From Variovorax sp. 679 (GTDB lineage: Bacteria > Pseudomonadota > Gammaproteobacteria > Burkholderiales > Burkholderiaceae_C), in contig NZ_RXFS01000007.1 of assembly GCF_003952185.1 (NCBI RefSeq), positions 372,001 through 436,000 of the forward strand: a stretch of 64,000 nt of DNA. Reading direction: 5' to 3'. This document shows positions 26,981 to 35,692 of the stretch, piece after piece; position 1 is the first letter of the stretch, and each line of letters starts with the position of its first letter. Position numbers and translations under genes: made by a program. Below the pieces are notes generated by a model. The model did not search any database. It was not told the origin of the DNA and worked only from the letters and a program-made list of their open reading frames with translations.

Positions 26981-28060
26981 TTGCGAATTTATTGCGACGA
27001 ATCTGGCAATACTGGTCTTGATCTTCTGAACGAGGCGCAACCTATTTTTTCCATCGCTTCAACAAATCTTGATGCGGACACCTGTTCGCGACTTGTGCGC
27101 CGCCTTCTGCGACAGGGCCAGACTGAAGCGAAATACTCGAAGTTGAAGGGCTCCGCGTCGGGTCAGAGGGCACTGGTGGAATTCTTTTCAGCTCCGGAGC
27201 TGACCTCGGACACAGTCAAATTTCTAGCAGCGGACAAAGACTACTACGTCATTACCCATCTGGTTGATAAGTTGATCGAGCCACCGCTCCACGAAGCCGG
27301 ACACGACCTATACAAAGATGATGCCCACGTTGGGCTGGTCAACCTGTGGTACTTCACGGGCCACACTATCTTCCGCAACGGAGATTGGAGAAAAGTAAAA
27401 GCAGCGTTTGTAAGGGCTCTGCGTGAGCGAAATCCTTCGGCGTTTGGGGCGTTCGATGATGTTCTAGGTCGCGCGGCGGTGGACTCTGCGCCGGAGAATC
27501 GAGATTTTGTGACAGGCTTGCTGCTCGCACGCGGACGGTTGCCCGAATTCATCGGTGTCCTAGACGCAGATGCTTTTGACCCAGCGAACGACATGTTCAT
27601 CAACCTGATCAACAAGTGGATGGCGTTGCACCCTGGCCAATTGGAGGTTGTTCATGACCAGTCAAAACCCTTGAAGCGAAACGAGCGATTTCTGCGGTCC
27701 ATGATGCAACCGGTGTCCGCGCGAATGATCGGCTACGGCAAGCGGAAGGCGGAATTGCCGTTGCGGGTTTCAAAATTTGAGTTTGCCGATTCGAAAGATC
27801 ACCCGCAACTGCAGCTTGCAGACATCGTGGCTGGCGCTGTGGTCGATTGCCTACTGGCTTGGTCAAACAAGCGACCTGCAAACGACTATCACAAACAGAT
27901 GCAATCAACGCGGCTTGCGAGTTTGGAAATCGACGGCATGCTGCCTTCAATCGAAAACATCGTAGGAAACAACCCACCTGGTCCAGGAGAGTCAAACCTA
28001 GTAGATGGTGCGGTGGCTTTTATGACTGAGATCGGTGCGACCCGCGGCCAGCCAACCTAG
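26981..28060 (+). CDS. DUF3800 domain protein
   Basis: 359 residues. N-terminal RIYCDESGNTG (the DESG signature of DUF3800, an RNase H-like fold) and late QLQLADIVAGAVVD, the second family motif. Catalytic function is unproven, though a nuclease is suspected from the fold. It starts at TTG 26981 with GGGAG 6 nt upstream; there is no ATG near the conserved start. Moderate GC. Alone between the integrase and a DUF2971 gene, both of which are island cargo. Confidence 0.8.
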   Translation: MRIYCDESGNTGLDLLNEAQPIFSIASTNLDADTCSRLVRRLLRQGQTEAKYSKLKGSASGQRALVEFFSAPELTSDTVKFLAADKDYYVITHLVDKLIEPPLHEAGHDLYKDDAHVGLVNLWYFTGHTIFRNGDWRKVKAAFVRALRERNPSAFGAFDDVLGRAAVDSAPENRDFVTGLLLARGRLPEFIGVLDADAFDPANDMFINLINKWMALHPGQLEVVHDQSKPLKRNERFLRSMMQPVSARMIGYGKRKAELPLRVSKFEFADSKDHPQLQLADIVAGAVVDCLLAWSNKRPANDYHKQMQSTRLASLEIDGMLPSIENIVGNNPPGPGESNLVDGAVAFMTEIGATRGQPT

Positions 28061-28152
28061 GACTTTTGGTCCCGGATCCCCGCGATAGAAACTGTGGCTC
28101 AACCCTCCCTTGAGACCACGACGTGGCGACCTAGACTTCAACATCCTTTTCC

Positions 28153-28851
28153 GTGTGCAATCCGATGCAGAACACCAAGATCAAGCGCGTCTTCTACCTC
28201 ACAGGTTGCATGCCGGCAATCGCCAGCATCGCTCTCGGCCGCCTGAAAGTTTCAAGGTTTAGCGATCTGAACGATCCATTCGAGTTGATGGGCGTGAACG
28301 TTGGTGACAAAGCTGTGAGGAAGGCGTTTAAAGCTACACGCGACAAGCTCAATGAAGAACGGGGAATGATCTGCTTCACTACGAACTGGAAGAACCCGCT
28401 GATGTGGGGGCACTATGCTGAGAAGCATGCGGGGATGGCTCTGGGGTTCGACGTGCCTTCCGACATGCTCACGGAAGTGACGTACGCCAAGAAACTGTTC
28501 GACTTGAAGCTTGATCCGATGACCAAAAAACCTGGACCAGGCACCGTCGAGAGGCTGATCAGCACGAAGTTCTACGACTGGGGGTACGAGAAAGAGGTGC
28601 GGATGTTTGTCGCGCTAGATCTCGACGCAGCAGAGGGTGGAATGCACTTCGTTCCGTTTTCGGATGAGCTGAAACTGCGAGAGATCGTGCTTGGGCCACG
28701 TTGCGTATACAAGATCGAAGACCTTCGTGCGCTGGCCGCAAGAGTCTCCGAAAAGCCAATCAATGTCACGAAGGCACGGATTGCCTTCACTCGATTCGAG
28801 GTTCTTGAGAACTTGGCAGCGACTCGAGCGGACGGAGATCTCGGGGACTAA
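28153..28851 (+). CDS. Second DUF2971 domain protein
   Basis: 232 residues, a shorter DUF2971 member: YLTGCMPAIASIALGRLKVS, FSDLNDPFEL, MICFTTNWKNPLMWGHYAEKH then MALGFDV, and WGYEKEVRMF. It shares the family core with the gene at 23910 but is only distantly similar, so it is not a recent duplication. Start could be GTG 28153 or ATG 28165. The next gene begins 20 nt downstream, so the two probably form an operon. Confidence 0.8.
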   Translation: MCNPMQNTKIKRVFYLTGCMPAIASIALGRLKVSRFSDLNDPFELMGVNVGDKAVRKAFKATRDKLNEERGMICFTTNWKNPLMWGHYAEKHAGMALGFDVPSDMLTEVTYAKKLFDLKLDPMTKKPGPGTVERLISTKFYDWGYEKEVRMFVALDLDAAEGGMHFVPFSDELKLREIVLGPRCVYKIEDLRALAARVSEKPINVTKARIAFTRFEVLENLAATRADGDLGD

Positions 28852-28870
28852 CCATGGTTACGATGCATCC

Positions 28871-29632
28871 ATGACAGACACGAATGTCTCAGCGCGTGAC
28901 GATGATGAGGAGGACGAGAATCCTCAGGAAATCGCCGCCGCGCTGATCCAGATGCTTGATGCCGACGTCGAACGCATCATTGCTAGGTACGACAAGCTCT
29001 TGGAAACGATGTTCGCGAATGGTGTGACACGTGAGCAGTACCAAGAGTACGACGGTGAGCGCGAATCTTTGAGTCGCGAAATCTTCCGTGCATTCTTCGC
29101 GTATGTAGAGGGCACAGTGTTCAGTCTGAAGCAGTACGCGATGATCCAGCTTGGACTACTAGATCAGCCGCTTGAACCTTGCGAGGTCGATGCAGTGCTT
29201 GAGTGCACATGGCGTATGAGGGACAACGGTGTCGTGGAGTACAAGCCAGCGAACATCACATTCATGCAGAACCTGTTGTTTATGGTCAGGCTGCAGGAGC
29301 GATTACACGGGCTAGAAAAGCAACTGGACAGAAATTCGATCTGGTTCCGCTGCTTAGCGGGCTCCGTCCACGTTCGAGATCGTGTGATGCACCCGAAGCA
29401 TCCCTCTGACCTCGAAGTAGATGTCGAAGACCTGAAGACCTTGTGGCTGGCTCGCACAGGATTCATCGCGCTGCTCGAAAAATTCATGGGGCCGAGGCCT
29501 TGGAAACTACCTGATGTATGGCTTCACCGCCCTGAGCGGATGCCTGAGGACATGCGACTTGATGTGCGGAAGGCGTTGGGTCTTGATCCCGGTGGTACAG
29601 ATTGGCCGGGTTGGCCGGGGAGGGGAAATTGA
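28871..29632 (+). CDS. Hypothetical HEPN-like helical protein
   Basis: 253 residues, acidic N-terminus (DDDEEDENPQE) and otherwise predicted helical. Near residue 175 it has VRDRVMHPKHPSDL. This has the R-x4-H arrangement (RDRVMH) and the following HP that typify HEPN RNase domains and many HEPN-like proteins in defence and toxin-antitoxin loci. It follows the DUF2971 gene by 20 nt on the same strand. HEPN membership is inference from one motif; it could be an unrelated helical protein. Confidence 0.6.
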   Translation: MTDTNVSARDDDEEDENPQEIAAALIQMLDADVERIIARYDKLLETMFANGVTREQYQEYDGERESLSREIFRAFFAYVEGTVFSLKQYAMIQLGLLDQPLEPCEVDAVLECTWRMRDNGVVEYKPANITFMQNLLFMVRLQERLHGLEKQLDRNSIWFRCLAGSVHVRDRVMHPKHPSDLEVDVEDLKTLWLARTGFIALLEKFMGPRPWKLPDVWLHRPERMPEDMRLDVRKALGLDPGGTDWPGWPGRGN

Positions 29633-29734
29633 AGCTCGGCTTTGGATGCTGCCACCATCGATAGATGTTGGCGAGTCCAACATCGTGAGCTGGTGTGCAG
29701 CTTGTCGTGGGCTCCGCGGGTGTGATTTCGCCGT

Positions 29735-31480
29735 TCAGTAGCGGAACCCGAGCAAGCTGCCACTGGGATCGGTGTCGGTCAGTCTGAGTCGCACTAGCTC
29801 CTCGACGTCGAATCCCGGCGTAAAGTCATTCTGGGGAACCATGTCCGTGTTCAGCGCGCATATGTACTGAAATCCGTAGCGTTCTGCCATCTTCGCCGCA
29901 AGCTCCAGTGCGTGAGCGCGCTGCCGAGGATCCACGCCATCAAAGATGGTGCTGTCGTGAATAAGGAAGTCGATGCCAAGGCCTCGATCTCGCGCGAACG
30001 AAATGAGCATCAGGTCGTAGCAGAAGATTTTCATCTTGCCGATACCTTCGCTCGGACTTCCTGCAATCTCGACATCAAATTTGTAGCCGGTATCGCCGAT
30101 GTCGATAACCAGGCGCCCCGGCGCCTTGTACAGCTGCTCCGAGAAGTCTGAGAAGAGACTAAGCGGCCGTGACCAAAGGGCGCGCCGCTCCTCGTAATCA
30201 ATCGCTGCCGCTCGCTTCAGCTCCACCGCCTCAACCTTGATGGTATCGGCGCGAGATGTCATCTGCTTCAACTGGACAATGCGGTTCGCAAGCTCGTCGA
30301 CCTTGAGTCGCGTGGCGGCATGAAGCGCTTGCAAATGCATCAACTCCTCGAGCGCCCCTTGCCCGGCCAATGCGCTCAGAAGATCACCCCTTAGAAGAGT
30401 GAGAACAGCAATATCGGAATTTCGCTCTTCTACCAGCGACTCAAGCGCAGTTACCTCACCAGCTATGAAATCGCGGCGGTTGAGAACAATCGTCTCGTTG
30501 AAGGCGCGAGCCTCATGCAGAGTCCTAACGACAAGCCCAGGCAGTGCGATTCCGGCTTCCTTATATAGAGACTCGAGTCGCCCATCCGTTGGCCATCCCT
30601 CTTGTGTAATGGCCTCGCGGTAGCGTTCCAATCGCCGTTTGTCGACGATGTTGGCATTGATCAAGCGGTGGATATCTGCAGTGAGCGAGTTGGCCCGAAC
30701 CTCGATCTCGCGGTACTGAGGCAGGACTTGAAAGTTTGACAGTGAGGCGGCTTCCCGTTCCAACTGGGTTGAAAGGCGCAGGCGTTCAGCCTCAAGTTCG
30801 CCAAGGGACGCTAGTTCTCCGTCGATGGCTCCGGTCTTGATTGCTTGAGTAAGCGCATCAAGCGCTTTTTTTTGATCTTTGAGCTTCTGCCAAGTCGCGG
30901 CCTTTTCCCAGTCCAAGCCGAGAAGGTACGCATTGTGGACTTGAACGTCCCAGGTCTTCTGGTTGTCGAAATGCTTGAACGGTGAGTTGTAGGCGGCCGG
31001 TTGGTTTCGGGTGAAATAGGAGAGCAGCGATCGCGCCGAAGGCCGGTAGCCCCGTTCCAGTCCAGATTCGCTGAGGCCGAACATGGCCCAGCCGAGAACG
31101 GTTCGCCAACGCTTGATGTCAAGCGTCGGCGGGCCATCCTTGCTCTGGACTGGCGATATGACCCATCCGTCTGGCGCTCCCTGGATGGCAACGAAACCTG
31201 GTGCATCTGTAGTGCGAGTGACTGAAACGGATTGACCCGCAACGTCCAACTCCAGTGTGAATGCCCAGCCCTGCAAAGGCGCGACCCTTAGCCCTTTTCC
31301 GGGGGCGGTGTTGCTGCCGAGGCAGAAGTCGATGATGTCTATCAGTGTCGACTTCCCCAATGCGTTCGTCGTGTCTTTGTCGCCAGCAGATGTAGAGCGA
31401 TCAGCGAGCACCAGGTTAACGCCAGGAGTGAAACTGATTCGGCGAAAACCAGCATGGTTGGCTGTTATCGCGCGAATCAT
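29735..31480 (-). CDS. ABC-3C system ATPase (DUF2326 family)
   Basis: 581 residues, an SMC/RecN-like ABC ATPase. It starts MIRAITANHAGFRRISFTPG with Walker A region NALGKSTLIDIIDFCLG (about residues 40-56). Long coiled coils fill the middle (about residues 195-440), and the C-terminal DUF2326 lobe holds a Walker B-type LGIDFLIHDS. In ABC-three-component conflict systems this ATPase is thought to sense invading nucleic acid and license the effector. Its start overlaps the middle-component gene by 4 nt. Confidence 0.87.
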   Translation of the reverse strand: MIRAITANHAGFRRISFTPGVNLVLADRSTSAGDKDTTNALGKSTLIDIIDFCLGSNTAPGKGLRVAPLQGWAFTLELDVAGQSVSVTRTTDAPGFVAIQGAPDGWVISPVQSKDGPPTLDIKRWRTVLGWAMFGLSESGLERGYRPSARSLLSYFTRNQPAAYNSPFKHFDNQKTWDVQVHNAYLLGLDWEKAATWQKLKDQKKALDALTQAIKTGAIDGELASLGELEAERLRLSTQLEREAASLSNFQVLPQYREIEVRANSLTADIHRLINANIVDKRRLERYREAITQEGWPTDGRLESLYKEAGIALPGLVVRTLHEARAFNETIVLNRRDFIAGEVTALESLVEERNSDIAVLTLLRGDLLSALAGQGALEELMHLQALHAATRLKVDELANRIVQLKQMTSRADTIKVEAVELKRAAAIDYEERRALWSRPLSLFSDFSEQLYKAPGRLVIDIGDTGYKFDVEIAGSPSEGIGKMKIFCYDLMLISFARDRGLGIDFLIHDSTIFDGVDPRQRAHALELAAKMAERYGFQYICALNTDMVPQNDFTPGFDVEELVRLRLTDTDPSGSLLGFRY

Positions 31481-31704
31481 GATGGATTCCGGGTCAACAG
31501 CCCGTCTCGCAAGTCGATCGCACCGATCACAAACAACAGATTGGTGGCAAGTACGAATCGTTCGAATGTGCCTACGTTTGGCTCAGACTTCAAGCGGTCC
31601 CACAGGCTAGATACCGTCCGCGGCGTATCAAGATGCCCGAGGACGGTTGCACCTACGCCGATCAGCGCTTCATTCTGTGGAATATGCTTTGTCGGCAGGA
31701 TCAT
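31477..31704 (-). CDS. ABC-3C middle component 6
   Basis: 75 residues: MILPTKHIPQNEALIGVGA, then TVSSLWDRLK and FVLATNLLFVIGAIDLRDG. This is the small winged-helix-like MC6 protein that bridges effector and ATPase in ABC-3C systems. It overlaps the effector stop by 4 nt and the ATPase start by 4 nt, so all three are translationally coupled. The conserved N-terminus fixes the start at 31704 rather than further upstream. Confidence 0.83.
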   Translation of the reverse strand: MILPTKHIPQNEALIGVGATVLGHLDTPRTVSSLWDRLKSEPNVGTFERFVLATNLLFVIGAIDLRDGLLTRNPS

Positions 31705-32444
31705 TTTTCGAACACGTCGCAGATCTCGAACAGGTAGACCAATACAGCCAGCCCCGCGGTGCGATCTGCTTGACTCTTGACACCGCGTTGCGCGAACGAG
31801 CACATCAACTCAAACAGCTCGTCCCCCTTGTGGCCTCTCTGGCGAAGTGAATAGTATTCTGCGAGAAAACCGGCCTTCAATCGCTCCGGAAAATCTGCAT
31901 CCAACTGCGCCTCGGCTTCAACATAGGCGGACACCGTCGCTCTCGACATCAGGCCAGCGGCGATGATGTGGCGGGCACCATTGGAAAGCGCATTCTTCTT
32001 GATTTTTTCGTCCGGCGAAATGATGTCGAAAGATCCGTGTGCCGCGGGGATTTCAGTGTTCACCCACGAGATCGCTCTCTCCAGCTCCGGGAAGGCGAGA
32101 TCTGTGAAGGCATCCTCCATCGCTTGACGTACCTTGCCTTCGTGTTCTTGTTTTAGGGCTTGCAATGTGGGAGTAGACCAGTCGGCGGGAACCTTATCGA
32201 TGACCGTATGGTGATCGGTGCACAGGTAGATGAGGTTGTCCACGCTGTCGCGCTCCTCATCGGTCATCGTTGCGTCATACCGCGCAGCGGTTGGCTTCTC
32301 GCCTCGGATGTGAGCTGCTTCACCAACGTAGGTATCCGCTCCCAGCTTTGACTCGTACGTCAGGTGCTTGCCGCATCCCGGAAACGCGCAGACGCCGCCG
32401 CTGCGGAAGGCAAGAATGATTTTGGTCGGGTAAGTTGCGCTCAC
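31701..32444 (-). CDS. ABC-3C effector with HNH endonuclease domain
   Basis: 247 residues. The N-terminal half is an HNH nuclease: zinc-type CAFPGCGKHL, then GEAAHIRGEKP (catalytic His), DNLIYLCTDHHTVID (Asn and His). The C-terminal half (about residues 120-247, SFAQRGVKSQADRTAGLAV, CDVFEK) fits the ABC-3C C-terminal domain that docks to the middle component. Expected role: DNA cleavage on infection, killing phage or cell. First gene of the three-gene operon. Confidence 0.83.
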   Translation of the reverse strand: MSATYPTKIILAFRSGGVCAFPGCGKHLTYESKLGADTYVGEAAHIRGEKPTAARYDATMTDEERDSVDNLIYLCTDHHTVIDKVPADWSTPTLQALKQEHEGKVRQAMEDAFTDLAFPELERAISWVNTEIPAAHGSFDIISPDEKIKKNALSNGARHIIAAGLMSRATVSAYVEAEAQLDADFPERLKAGFLAEYYSLRQRGHKGDELFELMCSFAQRGVKSQADRTAGLAVLVYLFEICDVFEK

Positions 32445-32705
32445 GATGGATAGCTACCGCAGGGCGTGTGGAGTACCTACGTTGATGGCCTCTGATGCCC
32501 AAAACCCGAATGTAACGTAACGTTGTCCTACGGCGTCAGGCAAGGCATCGCAGTGATGACTGACAAAGGTTATTGAGATTGAGGGCTTGAGCCATTTTCC
32601 GATCCTGCGAGCGCATAGAACCGATGGGCCTTCTGCATCCAAGCGTCACATCCATCCCGAGCTTCAGTGGCAGATCCCTGTCTTCAGGATGGAATCGTCG
32701 AGGGC

Positions 32706-32906
32706 TTAAATCGAGTCTACGGTCCTAATCTCGTGCCAGAAGTTGTTTTCAATCAGAACCGGCTTTACATCGCGCCAAGTTTCCTCCGATACAAGACCTT
32801 CAAAGAAGCGCTCGTTCCCTTCCATCACGACACCTCCATAAAAAGTCACTCCAGTAGCTAGTTGCACTTGGATCACTTCTTCGTTGCGAAGCTGAAGTAT
32901 GAGCAT
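32706..32906 (-). CDS. Possible small hypothetical protein
   Basis: 66 residues, begins MLILQLRNEEVIQVQLATG, balanced composition and a plausible AGAGAAAG ribosome site just upstream of the ATG. Family not recognised; resemblance to CsrA is limited to the first few residues. Sits alone in the 775-nt gap between the ABC-3C effector and the next gene; the rest of that gap (32445-32705, 32907-33220) shows nothing else I can support. Confidence 0.4.
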   Translation of the reverse strand: MLILQLRNEEVIQVQLATGVTFYGGVVMEGNERFFEGLVSEETWRDVKPVLIENNFWHEIRTVDSI

Positions 32907-33220
32907 CTTTCTCTTTCACGCGAGTTTCAATTTGGGTTCTCTTTGTCGTTTGGCCAGCGCCTGCCAACAAGTCGCAACTATTCCTAGATAGTTGCATCAA
33001 TAGGTGGCCTTCACAAGGGCCGCGGCAGCCGCTCGCGGAGACGACAGGCGCCCGCCAGCGACGCCAGTTCGGTATCAATCGAACGGGTGAGCGCATCGAT
33101 AGGCATTGCGTCACTTGCCGAGGATGAGGCGCCATAGGCTTGACTGAGGCAAACAGACCTCGCACTCTCCGGCGCAAAGTCGCGCAGCAGCCATCGTGTC
33201 GTGTGAGCTTGCAATTGGAG

Positions 33221-33703
33221 TCACAATTTGAGGCCGCCGTTTTCGTCCCAGTCGTCTTCGCAATCTCTCCAGCAAAGCGCGTCCCGGCGCACGGCGCGCA
33301 GATCCAGACCGAACTCCGGGTCCGTGAATGCACCGCAGTCGGTATCAAAAACCCAAGTGCTTCGCACAGGAGCTGCCGTGGACATAGCCTCCCAGATTGT
33401 GATGCAACGCGCCAGCTTCATGGCACCGTGCGAACACATGAAGTCCGGCAGCACCACATGCACCTGCACGCGCTCCCAGTCTGGATTGGTCGCGATGCCG
33501 AGCAAGCCGCGCGTGCTGGACGATATGTAGCGGCTCCATCGGGGTGCGTCGCCCCCGGGCTTGAGTTCGCGCATGGGGAGCACCCGGGCGATCCACAGCG
33601 GGCGCTCGAACACCTGTTCGACCACGTGGTACTGCCGAAATTGCGGCGCGCGGGCGCGCAACACAGAATCCCTCAATTCGAAGCTGTCTTCGACACGAAG
33701 CAT
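33221..33703 (-). CDS. Hypothetical protein divergent from an XRE regulator
   Basis: 160 residues beginning MLRVEDSFELRDSVLR, with natural composition (RPLWIARVLPMRELKPGGDAP, HVVLPDFMCSHGAMK) and an acidic C-terminus (CEDDWDENGGLKL). No family recognised. A much longer open frame extends upstream to 34564 but runs antisense to the XRE and phosphatase genes, so the short form is chosen. Divergent from a small XRE repressor across 75 nt, an arrangement typical of a regulated accessory gene. Function unknown. Confidence 0.55.
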   Translation of the reverse strand: MLRVEDSFELRDSVLRARAPQFRQYHVVEQVFERPLWIARVLPMRELKPGGDAPRWSRYISSSTRGLLGIATNPDWERVQVHVVLPDFMCSHGAMKLARCITIWEAMSTAAPVRSTWVFDTDCGAFTDPEFGLDLRAVRRDALCWRDCEDDWDENGGLKL

Positions 33704-33778
33704 TGTCGCAATCTCCAAACCTGTTTGTGTCCTATCTGACGTAGTCCGATCGTATACTTTGCGAAACGATTTGGGGGT

Positions 33779-34024
33779 ATGCCGACCCCATCCCCTTCCT
33801 ACGCTGGCGACCCCGTGCTCGTCGCACTGGGGGCAGCCATCCGCAGGGCTCGCAAGGCCCGCGGACTGTCTCAGGAAGGATTGGCGGAAGACAGCAGCGT
33901 CGAGCGTGCGTACATGAGCTCCATTGAGCGCGGCCTTCAGAACCCCAGCGTGATGAAGCTTGTGCAGGTTGCCAATGCGCTGGGCCTGCCCCTTGCTGAC
34001 CTGATCGCTGACGCAGGAATCTAG
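33779..34024 (+). CDS. Small XRE-family HTH regulator
   Basis: 81 residues, almost entirely a Cro/C1-type HTH: LGAAIRRARKARGLSQEGLA, ERAYMSSIERGLQNPSV and LVQVANALGLPLADLI. GGGGG precedes the ATG. It likely represses itself and the divergent 160-residue protein gene. The histidine phosphatase gene starts 48 nt downstream and may be co-transcribed. Confidence 0.85.
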   Translation: MPTPSPSYAGDPVLVALGAAIRRARKARGLSQEGLAEDSSVERAYMSSIERGLQNPSVMKLVQVANALGLPLADLIADAGI

Positions 34025-34072
34025 GCCACCGCATTTGCCTGCGGCCAAGCCCAAGGGGCAGGGGGAAACCGG

Positions 34073-34684
34073 TTGAAAGTCATCTTCGTTCGCCATGGCG
34101 AGAGCACGGGAAACGCCGGCGTTGCGGCCGAGGACCATTCGACGATGGCGCTGACAGCGCTGGGGCGCGCGCAAGCCGCCGGCATCGCGGCCCGCTGGCA
34201 CGCTCGCCCAGACCTGATCGTGACTTCGAGCTTCCTGCGCACACGCTTGACGGCCGAACCGACGATCGCGCGCTTTGCGGACGTGCCGGTGCACGTCCTG
34301 CCCATGGAAGAGTTCACTTATCTGGAACCCTCGCGATGGAATGGCACGCTGCGCAGCGAGCGCGTGCCGCAGATCGAGGCCTTTTGGAAGACGGCCGATC
34401 CGACGTATCGCGACGGGCCTGGGGCCGAGAGCTTTGAGAGCTTGCTCGGCCGTGTCGATCAGACGATGAAATTGCTCCGGGCATCGGCGCCCCAGTCGCT
34501 GGTGTACGCCTTCAGCCACGGCCAGTTCATGCAGGCGGCGCGTATGTTGTTGTCGTATCCGCAATGGACGGCCAAGCAGATCATGGAAAACTTCTGGTCC
34601 TTCAATGCGCGCAACCCGATTGGGAATGGCGAGATACTCGAAATGACAGGGGAATGCGGGGTCTGGCGCACGCTGACCTCCTGA
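34073..34684 (+). CDS. Histidine phosphatase (phosphoglycerate mutase-like) family protein
   Basis: 203 residues. Begins with the catalytic RHGE motif (IFVRHGESTGNA); second conserved Arg in SSFLRTRLTAEP; catalytic Glu near MEEFTYLEPS; second His in YAFSHGQFMQ. These are the branch 1 histidine phosphatase residues. Substrate unknown; in accessory regions such enzymes hydrolyse small phosphoesters. Start is TTG 34073 with AGGGGGAA upstream, placing the first strand in the usual position. Confidence 0.83.
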   Translation: MKVIFVRHGESTGNAGVAAEDHSTMALTALGRAQAAGIAARWHARPDLIVTSSFLRTRLTAEPTIARFADVPVHVLPMEEFTYLEPSRWNGTLRSERVPQIEAFWKTADPTYRDGPGAESFESLLGRVDQTMKLLRASAPQSLVYAFSHGQFMQAARMLLSYPQWTAKQIMENFWSFNARNPIGNGEILEMTGECGVWRTLTS

Positions 34685-35021
34685 AGTGGATATGTCGCGC
34701 CGAGGAGCCGGAACAGACCACCAGGGTAGAGCCGTCGATCAAGCTTGGAAGCCTCGCGCCAGGCCTCTTCCCAGTCCGCATTGCAACGGCCGCTCGTCGC
34801 ATTCGAGAAATGAAGTCAGCACCCCGCGCGGCATCGATCAGATTCAGAAAACATACTTGCAGTTTTGAAGTCTCAAAATGCCCAATTTTGTCGATTCAAA
34901 ATGAGGCATAACGCTTCCTAAGTCATTGAAAACAAATGACTTTTTGCGATTTTTTTGTTGCGGATCACGGTCTGACAGATTACTCTGCGCGTGCATAACT
35001 TGAGCTCAACCTCGCACAGTC
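34685..35021. other. 337-nt spacer with one hairpin
   Basis: AAGTCATT (34920-34927), loop GAAAACA, AATGACTT (34935-34942) followed by TTT makes a terminator-like hairpin about 235 nt after the phosphatase stop; a T-rich run follows. The rest is A+T-rich and holds the promoter region of the next XRE gene. No further gene seen. Confidence 0.5.
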
Positions 35022-35447
35022 ATGAGTCCGTTTTCCTCTCACCTCCAAGCGCTGAGAACGCGCCGCCAGATGAAACAGAGCGAGTTGGCCGGCCTGATCG
35101 GCTGCGACCAGAGCTACATCTCGGCCCTGGAAAACGGACACAAGGGCCCGCCACCGTCCATCTTCATCGAACGACTGGTGAGCACGCTCCGGTTGTCACA
35201 GGCGGAACAAGCGCAGCTTCATTGGGCCTTCAAGGCCTCAGGCCGAAAGCTGGAGATCGCGGCAGACGCGCCGCAGGACCTGTTCATTCTGGTCGACACG
35301 CTACGCGACAAGCTCCCCCGCCTTGGCCCTGCTGCCGTGCAGGCGCTCCTCATCGCGCTGAACAAGAGCGATCAGCTGCCCGAGAAATCCGACAGGCCCG
35401 CCCGGCGGCTGCGCCGCCGCCAATCCGAGGAGGCGACCATGCAATAA
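35022..35447 (+). CDS. XRE-family HTH regulator
   Basis: 141 residues. N-terminal HTH (LQALRTRRQMKQSELAGLIG, QSYISALENGHKGPPPS) and a helical C-terminal half ending in a basic tail (RRLRRRQSEEATMQ). Likely regulator of the TnsA/TniQ cassette that follows on the same strand, separated by a hairpin and 245 nt. Starts at ATG 35022. Confidence 0.83.
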   Translation: MSPFSSHLQALRTRRQMKQSELAGLIGCDQSYISALENGHKGPPPSIFIERLVSTLRLSQAEQAQLHWAFKASGRKLEIAADAPQDLFILVDTLRDKLPRLGPAAVQALLIALNKSDQLPEKSDRPARRLRRRQSEEATMQ

Positions 35448-35450
35448 AAA

Positions 35451-35480
35451 ACGGACCAAGCCTTTCGGCCTGATCCGCTT
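35451..35480. terminator. Imperfect hairpin after the XRE gene
   Basis: CGGACCAAGCC, TTTC loop, GGCCTGATCCG (two C-A mismatches). Flanked by an A run on the left and CTTTCT on the right, so it could terminate in either direction. Confidence 0.45.
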
Positions 35481-35692
35481 TCTAGGGAACGCATCGCACA
35501 GAGACACGCACCGGTTCGCACCCGCAGTATCTGGCAGTGCCCCTTCCAGCGTCAAGTCGAAGACATCCCCTCTGACTACCTGTTTTTGACCGGTCCCTGA
35601 CCGGCTTGGGCGCAGCCATGCCCAAAAACAGACCTATCGACAACGCCATTGGTACGCAGGGCTTTGCAGGCCCTGCGCACCCAGGAGCACCC

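Noticed and set aside
32706..32906. CsrA identity for the 66-residue frame
   Set aside because: Only the first few residues (MLIL) resemble CsrA; the rest lacks the CsrA strands and conserved RNA-binding Arg.
33140..33739. 200-codon plus-strand frame
   Set aside because: Antisense to the better-composed 160-residue minus-strand gene; His/Arg-rich composition of a shadow frame.
33704..34564. Upstream extension of the 160-residue minus-strand gene to 34564
   Set aside because: It would run antisense through the XRE and phosphatase genes, both of which have clear family motifs.
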